A stretch of 64,000 nucleotides of DNA, taken from the NCBI RefSeq assembly GCF_024679245.1, contig NC_090191.1, positions 2,934,778 through 2,998,777 on the forward strand. Direction: 5' to 3'. A program made the translations under genes and the position numbers. Origin of the DNA: Pseudorasbora parva (lineage: Eukaryota; Chordata; Actinopteri; Cypriniformes; Gobionidae). The notes beneath the pieces are model-generated. The model worked only from the letters and a program-made list of their open reading frames with translations, made no database searches and was not told where the DNA came from. Shown here piece by piece: positions 56,205 through 64,000 of the stretch. The first letter of the stretch is position 1; each line of letters opens with the position of its first letter.

Positions 56205-58715
56205 CATTTATTGTTGACATTAATTTGTTTTCACAAACTATCATACAGTACACGCAAACTGGCGAAACTTATGTACAAACAAACAAGAACAACAAGAACA
56301 CACAAAAAAAGAAGGTAAAAGTTCAACTTTGTTGCCTGTTAAGAGTTGAAATTGCTGATGGTACAAAGCTCCTTTTGAAACGAGCCCTTCTCCATGTCAG
56401 GGTTCTGGCCGGAGGGAAGGAGAGTGAAGTGAGAGTTGAGGGGCTGCTCTGGGTCTGTTATTATGCTTTGGGCAAGGCAGGCTTTGCTCTATCATTGAGT
56501 TCTGAGTCAAAATTGCAGTGTCATCAGAATATTTATAGTATGTTGTACTGGGTGAAGGACTAATACAGTCATTAGTGTAGAGTGTGTAGAGAAAGGGAGA
56601 GAGGACACAACCTTGAGGAGCTCCAGTGTTAGTTTTTTATGGTGTCCGATGTGGCAGACCCTATCCTTACAGCCTGTGGCCTGTTGCTCAAGAAACTGTG
56701 AATCAGATGGATGTATTGAGGTTCAACGTTCAGTTGGTGTATTTTTTTGTAATCATCTGATGACGTTGGATTGAATTAAAAGCTGAGCTTAGGTCCACGA
56801 AAAGAACAGCAGCAAAGTTACCAGATAGTTCCAGATGTTGAAGGAGGGAATGAAGGAGACATACGACAGCATCCTCCGTCCCTCGCCTTGCTTTATAAGC
56901 AAACTGATGTTTGTCCAACTGTGGATTGACAGTTGACAGGATGGTGCGCAGAATCAGTTTTTCGTAACATTTGCTCACTATTGGTGTGAGAGCAATAGGT
57001 CTGTAATGGTTGAGCTCTGATGGGCGTGGCTTCTTTGGTAAAGGAATGATGGTGGAATTTTTCCATAGGGTGGGCCACCGTGCTGTACTATATGACTCAT
57101 GCATTATGGAATGCCGTCCGGCCCAGTGGCCGTGCCAATTTTACACCTACTCAGCTCCTGTCGAACATCCGCCTCTGTAAAGGGAGGAGTTGTTGGTGGA
57201 TTTAAAGGGAGAGCGTTCAGTAGCTCATTGCAGACAGCTGAATAGTCAGTGACGTCAAATCTAGAATAGAAGGTATTAAGACTATTTGCAAAAGTTGTGG
57301 GATGGGTGATTGTGCTATGATCTTGGTTCACATTCTGTCCTGTCAATATTTTTATTTTCTGGAAGGCTTGTTTTGTTCATTGTGGAAAACTCATGCTCTC
57401 TTTTCTCTTTGTATTTAAGTTTTTTCCTTAATAATGTCTATTTTTTAAAGTGAAAGCCAATCCTTGCATTGAAATATTTTGTGTTTTTCAACAAGATTTT
57501 TGTTTAATCTGTGGTGTAATTCAAGGCCTGCAGTTGGGAAAAGTTTTGTAGGTTTTTGTTGGTATGCTAGCCTGGATGCCAGCCGAACTTAGCCCCGCCC
57601 ACAACATTTTTAGGTCGGGCAATTCGGTCTGGCATTGCTCCATAGAGGAGTAATTATCTCCAAACAGAAACTGTTCGGACCAATGAAATCATCAGGGCGG
57701 GCTTTAGATGATGACGGACAGATGATAAACAGTAACGTAATCATCACTTCATCAAAGAAGCTTGGATTATATTTACTCGAATCCTAAACGGAGAGCTTGG
57801 TTGTATATGCATTCACCTTCATAATTTCTCTCAAAGATGATGATCATGTTGGGTAAGTACTCTGTGTATCAATAAATTCCTTTTTTTTTTACATCACCGG
57901 CAAAGATCGTTTATTCCAGCGCGTGTGCAGACAGGGTTGCCAAGTTTTTACAACAAAATCCGCCAACTACTAGCCCTAAACTTCTCGGGGGGTTCTCCGG
58001 GGAAAAATGGTGTTTGGGGGGTAAAATGTGTGTTATTTTAGCAAGGTTGCCAGCTAAAATTCGCACTCATGGGTCTATATATCACATAATAGTCGCTTCA
58101 ACCTTTGGACCTAGAAAACAACCCGCCGAAAAAAACGCGGACTTGGCAACACAGTGTAGTTGAGACCTACCAAGGTCTATCCAATTGATGTCTTTCCTGG
58201 TTTGGATGAAACGCGCCTCATAATCACAGCCCAATGGAGCAGTTTCAGACTTCATATTCTGACTAGAATTGAGTATGACAACGTCAGGCTATTGGTATGC
58301 AGTTACTCATACAAAACTTTATAAAATCCGTTATAACTGACAGTCTCTGGTCCAAAGTGCCGTTAAAAACGGTCCAGTCTGTGCATGCAAGAGAACCTTG
58401 CAGACATGCAATTGCATCCGCCGACCACTGAGGAGCGCTGTGGACTTGTGGCTTGATGCGCTTCAGTTCCTGTCTGTAACCAGGGAAGAAGACCAAAACA
58501 TTATGGTCCGAAGAGCCCAGAGGAGGATCAGCCCGAACTGTAAACGCATCCAAAACATTCCCGCTACACAGATCCAAGGTATTTCCCTTCCTTGTGGGAC
58601 AATGCACATACTGATGGAAGGAAGGCAGTACGCTGTCAAGACTGCAGTTGGTTGTTGTAATCGCCCATATAAAACACCGGGGCTCGGGGGTATTTACATA
58701 GCATTGGGTTCGCAT
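56205..58715 (-). pseudogene. LINE (L2/Maui-like) with endonuclease and RT pieces, interrupted
   Basis: On the - strand: the C-terminal endonuclease part (VHCPTRKGNTLDLCSGNV, LGSSDHNVLVF) at 58715-58292, then a 724-bp insertion. A spacer ending KIGTATGPDGIP lies at 57346-57107, and RT with LWKNSTIIPLPKKPRP, NHYRPIALTPIVSKCYEKL and LFVDLSSAFNSI at 57100-56740. A 3' region follows to 56205. Frameshifts break it. The intron of gene 3 hosts it in antisense. Confidence 0.75.
57568..58291. mobile_element. DNA transposon with 9-bp target duplication (Mutator-like)
   Basis: Both flanks read TTGGTATGC (57559-57567 and 58292-58300), an exact 9-bp duplication. The ends are TAGCCTGG... and ...CAGGCTA (7-bp inverted ends). 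It splits the LINE and is noncoding. The 9-bp duplication points to Mutator; the short ends make this tentative. Confidence 0.7.
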
Positions 58716-59239
58716 TCTCCGCTATTAACTCTGCTGCTGCTCGTGTGTCAGCGTCTGGTGGACAGTAAACACAGTATCCCATTTCTAATTATACATGGTC
58801 TTAATTAAAGGTCAGTGGGTCATAGTTCAATTTTAATATTTGAGTTTTGTTGTTATTAATTTTATAACCCGAGATGAAAACAAATTCTTCTAGTAATTTC
58901 ATCATTTTTGGGAGTGTCTGAGTAGGTTGTGTTAAGCCTAGTTCACACTGCCCGATTTTGAGTCTCCGACAGGTTTTGCGAAATCACAGACAAATGCCCG
59001 AGATCACAGGCAAATCGGTGCTCGTGCACGCGAGTGACAATCACGCAGTGTGAATGATCAAAGACGCGATCAGAGAGAATCGCAGACGAGTCGCCAACGC
59101 CGGTGAGATATTTGCCATGCTAAATATCTGGACCTGTCGGCGATTCAAACTCCTGCTGTGTGAAATGAGTTCTGACTGAAAATCACATCAGCGATGACCG
59201 AAAGCCAATGAGAGAGTAAGATACAGGGCAGCAGGAGGT
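58716..59239. other. Intron of gene 3, DNA element fragment
   Basis: 58940-59210 looks like a miniature DNA element (TAGTTCACACTGCCCGATT, repeated CGAGATCACAGGCAAATC words), without a clear second end. No gene. Confidence 0.4.
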
Positions 59240-59660
59240 TCAGGGAGGAGTTGTGATCACCCTGTGGTCTGAGTGGATCATATAACCCTAGTATAGTGAT
59301 GGGGACACTATACTCTCAAAGATCACCGTCCTTTGGATGAGATGTTAAACCGAGGTCCTGATTCTCTATGGTCATTAAAAACCCCTGGATGTACTTCAGA
59401 AAAAGAGTAGGGGTGTAATCCTGGTCAAATTTGCCCATTGGCCCCTATCCATCATGGCCTCCTAATCATCCCCCTCTCCTGATTGGCTTCTCTCCTCTCC
59501 ACTAATCAGCTGGTGTGTGGTGGGTGTTCTGGTACAATATGGCTGCAGTCACATCCAGGTGGTGCTGCACAATGGTGGTGTTTGAGGAGATTCCCCCCTT
59601 CTATATGTAAGTGCTTTGAGGACCCAGAAAAAGCACTATATAAATGTAACTTTATTATTT
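59240..59660 (+). mobile_element. SINE-like repeat, near full length
   Basis: Same family as 10975-11250 but continues to a LINE-type tail (AAAAAGCACTATATAAATG then TAACTTTATTATTTT). The tail suggests mobilisation by an L2-type LINE. Confidence 0.7.
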
Positions 59661-61371
59661 TCATTAAAATGCTTAGACATTTATTTGACTAAAACTTGAC
59701 TAACCAAAAACTGGACAAGGTTGACTAAACATGATTATAACTAAAAAGTACATTTGATACAGGACTGTTTAGTTCTTTCTGAGCTGCCTCTGCCAAGATG
59801 GCTGCCACCACAACACCAGAGCCCTCTGCCAAGATGACCGCTGCCTCGCCAGAGCCCTCTGCTAAGATGGAGTCTTTGGAGTGTACAGCGCTGACCATTG
59901 TGCCCACGGCAATGTGGTTTGTTTGGGCAGCATATGCAGTGAGGAAAATAATAGTAATAATACACCCTGCTATTTTGCAAGTTCTACCACTTGGAAATCA
60001 TGGAGGGGTCTGAAATTGTCATCATAGGTGCATGTCCACTGTGAGAGACATAATCTAAAAAAATCCAGAAATCACAATATATGATTTTTAAACTATTTAC
60101 TTGTATAATACAGCTGCAAACTATTTGAACACCTGTCTGTCAACTAGAATTCTGACCCTCAAAGACCTGTTAGTCTGCCTTCAAAATTTCCACCTCCACT
60201 TCATTTATTATCCTTAATTAGATGCACCTGTTTGAGGTCGTTAGCTGCATAAAGACACCCGTCCACCCCATACAATCAGTAAGAATCCAACTACTAACAT
60301 GGCCAAGACCAAAGAGCTGTCCAAAGACACTAGAGGCAAAATTGTACACCTCCACAAGGCTGGAAAGGGCTACCGGGAAATTGCCAAGCATGATGAGTAC
60401 CATCCTAAGAACACCATCCCTACTGTGAAGCATGGTGGTGGTAGCATCATGAAAAATGTTCTGCACATGGGACAGGGCGATTGCACTTTATTAAGGAGAG
60501 GATGACAGGGGCCATGTATTGCGAGATTTTGGGGAACAACCTCCTTCCCTCAGTTAGAGCATTGAAGATGGGTCGAGGCTGGGTCTTCCAACATGACAAT
60601 GACCCAAAGCACACAGCCAGGATCACCAAGGAGTTGCTCTGTAAGTAGAATATCAAGGTTCTGGCGTGGCCTAGCCAGTCTCTAGACCTAAACCCAATAG
60701 AGAATTTTTGGAGGGAGCTCAAACTCCGTGTTTCTCAGTGGCAGGCCAGAAACGGATCTAGGGAAGATCTGTGTGGAGGAGTGGGCCAAAATCCCTCTTG
60801 CAGTGTGCAATCCTGGTCAAAAACTACAGGAAACATTTGACCTCTGTAATTGCAAACAAAGGCTACTGTACCAAATATTAGCATTGATTTTCTCAGGTGT
60901 TCAAATACTTATTTGCAGTTGTATTACACAAATAAATAGTAAAAAAATCCTACATTGTGATTTCTGGAGTTTTTTTTTAGATTATGTCTCTAACAGTGGA
61001 CATGCACCTACGATGACAATTTCAGACCCCTCCATTAATTCTAAGTGGGAGAACTTGCAAAATAGCAGGCTGCTCAAATACTTATTTTCCTCACTGTACA
61101 TTGTCTCCAGCCCCTGTCCAGAGTCTGGTGAAGGCTCCAACCCCTGTCCGGAGTCTAGAGAGGACTTTGTCCCCAGTCCAGAATCCAGAGAGGACTGTCT
61201 CTTGCCTTGAGTCCAGAGAGGACTCAATCTCCTGTCCCGAGTCCAGAGATGACTCCGTCTCCTTTACCGAGTCCAGAGAAGACTTTGTCCCGAGTCCAGA
61301 AAGGACTTTGTCTCCTGTCCCGAGTCTAGAGAGGACTCCGTCTCCTGACCCGAGTCCAGAGAGGGGGGCTA
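59661..61371 (+). mobile_element. Gypsy-like 3' internal region, split by a Tc1 element
   Basis: 59795-59930 encodes Ala/Pro repeats (PEPSAKM) as seen in 3' regions of fish Gypsy elements. After the Tc1 insertion (59935-61098) it resumes with diverged 30-bp minisatellite units (GAGTCCAGAGAGGACT...), then a purine tract GAGAGGGGGGC directly before the LTR at 61372. The left boundary is estimated. Confidence 0.55.
59935..61098 (+). mobile_element. Tc1-like element with long inverted ends, transposase internally deleted
   Basis: The left end (CAGTGAGGAAAATAA...) and right end (...TTATTTTCCTCACTGTA) are inverted repeats of about 200 bases. Between them, MAKTKELSKDTRGKIVHLHK starts at 60299 and joins directly to a downstream segment near 60395, deleting the first catalytic region. 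DNDPKHTA and the [17 protein letters not shown] part remain, with stops. Confidence 0.8.
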
Positions 61372-61753
61372 TGTCATGATTCACCATTGAGAGTGCCCGT
61401 GATTACCACCAGAGGGCCCTCCTGGCATTCAATCAATTACTATATTACACATAATCCTTTGCCTGGACCCATCAGTACTCATTGTTTACACCTGTGTCTC
61501 ATTTACCCCATTACCTCTGCTTATATCTAGGATGCTCGCCCTGTCATTCACTGCAAGGTTTTGTATGTTGTTGCACTGCATCTCTGAGCGTTTCCCTTGC
61601 TCTTGCCTCTGGATTTTTTGATTTCTTGCCTGTTCTTGGATTACCATTTTGTCTGTGTCCCCTGCCTTGTTTGCTTGTTTGGATTGCCTCTAAAAAAAGC
61701 TGCATTTGGATCTCCAACCTTTTCAAGTTTTTGATTGGTTCGTAACGGCCGCA
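61372..61753 (+). repeat. Gypsy-like LTR, copy in gene 3
   Basis: TGTCATGATTCACCATTG ... CGTAACGGCCGCA, homologous over its length to the LTR at 13975-14334. The sequence following both LTRs is the same intron sequence. Confidence 0.75.
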
Positions 61754-61904
61754 AACTGAAAAAGAAATAACACTGCAATCACAAACATTAAAAGAAGAAA
61801 AAGTTTCAGTCAGACATTTTTCTAAATCTTTCTTTAGAGAAATGTGTAAACTATATTTAACAGCAAATTGAAACACTACAACAATTATGGACTATTATAA
61901 TTAA

Positions 61905-63432
61905 AGGGTCATGAAACCCCAAAACACTTGTTTTAAGATGTAAACAGATATGTATAGGCTGCACATCATTAAAAACACTAAGGTTACTCATTAATGGTAT
62001 TCATATGTGAAAATAGTTATTTTTGCATTTTTCAGAGCAATTTCTGTCTTCCGGTTTGAAAAGCTTAGTGGGCTGCTGGGCACATGCTGACGTCGACCGC
62101 TCCGAGCGATTCTCGATACATATTCTAGACATAAAGCTCATTCAGTCCAATCCCTGCGCTGTAGTATACTTACAAGATAATTTAGTTAATATGCATGAGA
62201 CAGTCACTTCTGTCAGGCTCGTCTTCCATCATTATTGTAGAGATATGGTGGGGAAGTTTTGGAAGCAGCGTGCGGAAAAGTCACGGAGGAAAGCTAGGCG
62301 TTGTGCTGATACGAAATAACGTAAAGGGCGCCGAGCGAGCTGTAACCGGCGTCGTCTGTGGAAGCCTTTGCTACAAAGGCTCGGTAAAGTAAAATTAACT
62401 TGAGCAATTGCACGCCGAATCTAATTTATGTCAGGAGTGTAAAATAACCAATCTGTAATCTGTAGGCTAATGAACAAAAGCCACGTCCTCTCTGTTTTAT
62501 TTGTGGTCACAGCCATTCGCTAAACCGCATGTGTTCGGGCTCTTAGTGAAACAGTGTGCTGCATATTTGGACAGATATAGATTTAGCTGCCGAGTGACCG
62601 CGCGGATCGTCACGGCAACCCAGCGCGCGTCGCTCTGTGCTTCAGATGCGTGGTCGAGACTAGCCTCAAACCCCTTCGCTTTTACCCCAATCTAGAATTA
62701 CAAATCTCTGTCGCATCCATAGACTGTAGACCGCATCGCATGTTGGGTGGTTCACGTTCTCTTATCACGTCAGCGCGTTGTTCATCTTGCCAAACAGCGT
62801 GCATATTTGGACAAATATAGTTTTGTCACGTTTGCAAAATATTTCGTCATGCAGAATAACATTTATTTTCATTTCTCACTGAATTATGCTGGTTTGAAGA
62901 GCTGAATGATTTGCGATCTCTGCTGCACGCGACTCATAGCTCTCTCATTCGCTGTAGGCTACTCATCCCTCATTTAATCTAAGGTTGGTGGTTCAATCCC
63001 CGTTTCCACCTGACCAAGTGTCGAAGTGTCCATGAGCAAGACACCTAACCCCAGCTGCTCCCGACGAGCTGGATGGCACCTTACATGGCTGACATCGCCG
63101 TCGGTGTATGAATGGGTTAATGTGAGGCAAAATGTAAAGCGCTTTGGATAAAAGCGCTATATAAATGCAGTCCATTTACCATTTAATCTCTCTGTTATAG
63201 CCTAAACTATGCCAACGTGAACCAAGAACATGTCTCAGAACCGCTGTAACTGCTGCTATTGGTATCGCTAATCTTAATGCACCTACTGAGACTCCTCTTT
63301 TTATGCAAACCATTCCCTCTTTCCACACAATACCATCCCACCTTTTCACAGCCGACCACTCCCCTTTTAACAAGCCTTTTCAAATCGAAGGTGTGATAAA
63401 ACACCGCTGCAGCAGGGGGGTTTCATGACCCT
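61905..63432. mobile_element. 1.5 kb TTAA-flanked element (Kolobok/piggyBac type)
   Basis: The ends are AGGGTCATGAAACCCC and its exact inverse, 16 bases, flanked by TTAA at 61901-61904 and 63433-63436. The empty site in gene 1 reads ATAATTTACTCTC near 14508-14520, one mismatch from TTAA. There is no transposase; 62023-62319 is a 98-codon frame without known domain. AGGG ends favour Kolobok. It contains a SINE at 62978-63180. Confidence 0.85.
62978..63180 (+). mobile_element. SINE-like repeat with tRNA-type box and L2-type tail
   Basis: GGTTCAATCCCCG resembles a tRNA B box; the body (GAGCAAGACACCTAACCCC) leads to AAGCGCTATATAAATGCAG, a LINE-type tail. It sits inside the TTAA element. Confidence 0.7.
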
Positions 63433-64000
63433 TTAACTCTCACTATAAAGCACAAGCCTTCGAAGGAGGTTCCCAAACAAAATAAATAATACTGCTTATA
63501 CATTAAATAAACAAATATTATTTACAAACATTAATGTAATATTTTTTGGAATGTAGTGAAGTAAAAGTTTTCTAAATAAAAACACTAATAAAGTACTTAA
63601 AAATTTACTTGAGAATAAAGTAAAAATACTCCAATACTGTCTGCTTCTGCCTACTTTGTGTTTTTCATGCCAACAATGTTAATAAAATGATCAAATGCAT
63701 TCACTGGCACTCATAATTTCTCTTATTTTCACAGTGAAAAAAATTGGCTAGTGGAGATCATGATTGGCTGGTAACTTTAGGAAGTTATCAGCCACATTGG
63801 CCAGTGATCAAAAAAGTTAATTTAGAGCCCTGGTCCCTTGAGAAACTCTCAAACTGCGATTGGTCAATGAGACGCTACCAGGAACGCCCAATAGGCGTTC
63901 TTGTTTCATGACGGGAACGCCCAAACCACAGCTGGACCCTTCTAAGTTCATTACTCACATTCCAAGCCACTTCAGTAACACATGTGGAAGTGTCCTGAAC
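63433..64000 (+). other. Intron of gene 3 up to window end
   Basis: 63437-63540 aligns with gene 1 at 14518-14610, and 63956-64000 with 15550-15592. Between them is unassigned AT-rich sequence and an inverted-looking AACGCCC pair near 63893-63922. No gene. Confidence 0.6.

Noticed and set aside
62978..63010. tRNA gene suggested by GGTTCAATCCCCG
   Set aside because: No full cloverleaf can be drawn; the body and tail are those of a SINE.

Overview
This is a repeat-dense eukaryotic (teleost) window. Three features point to a cyprinid fish of the zebrafish/carp group: three copies of a gene module encoding the acidic motif that starts MAFIKEESED (the cyprinid FiNZ N-terminal domain), C2H2 zinc-finger exons with near-identical TCQQCGKSF modules, and a transposon set (DIRS, Tc1, hAT, PIF/Harbinger, L2, Gypsy) typical of these genomes. 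The species cannot be fixed from the sequence alone.

Host-gene layout, all on the + strand. FiNZ-zinc-finger gene 1: promoter/exon 1 at 4839-5091, FiNZ exon 10388-10559, zinc-finger exon 15796-17261; the two coding exons join in frame to a predicted 545 aa with 15 fingers. Gene 2: promoter/exon 1 at 26858-27107, an unusual FiNZ exon 28193-28973 carrying nine in-frame copies of the motif, a 19.6 kb transposon-filled intron, and zinc-finger exon 48610-49670; predicted 613 aa with 10 fingers plus three dead fingers past the stop. Gene 3: promoter/exon 1 at 53472-53637, FiNZ exon 55391-55562, and an intron still open at the window end; paralogy with gene 1 places its zinc-finger exon about 200 bp beyond base 64000. 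Between genes 1 and 2 lies an intact three-exon PIF/Harbinger-type (HARBI1/ALP1-like) gene at 21865-23600.

The rest is mobile DNA: a DIRS-like retroelement on the - strand at 1-3240; a nested hAT > Harbinger > hAT stack at 6717-10311; Gypsy 3' ends with minisatellites and LTRs inside the introns of genes 1 and 3; L2-like and other LINE pieces; Tc1-like copies; a decayed hAT gene at 46069-48479; and several elements whose ends and target-site duplications can be read directly.

How it fits together: FiNZ-zinc-finger proteins are thought to bind DNA, often transposons, through the finger array and to repress. The FiNZ motif here is packed with SUMO-acceptor consensus sites (Psi-K-x-E), three per full copy, giving 23 in the nine-copy exon. 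That suggests the N-terminus works as a SUMO scaffold of variable length. Finger duplication, conversion of linker Tyr codons to stops, and block duplication dated by shared transposon insertions show the cluster is changing quickly.
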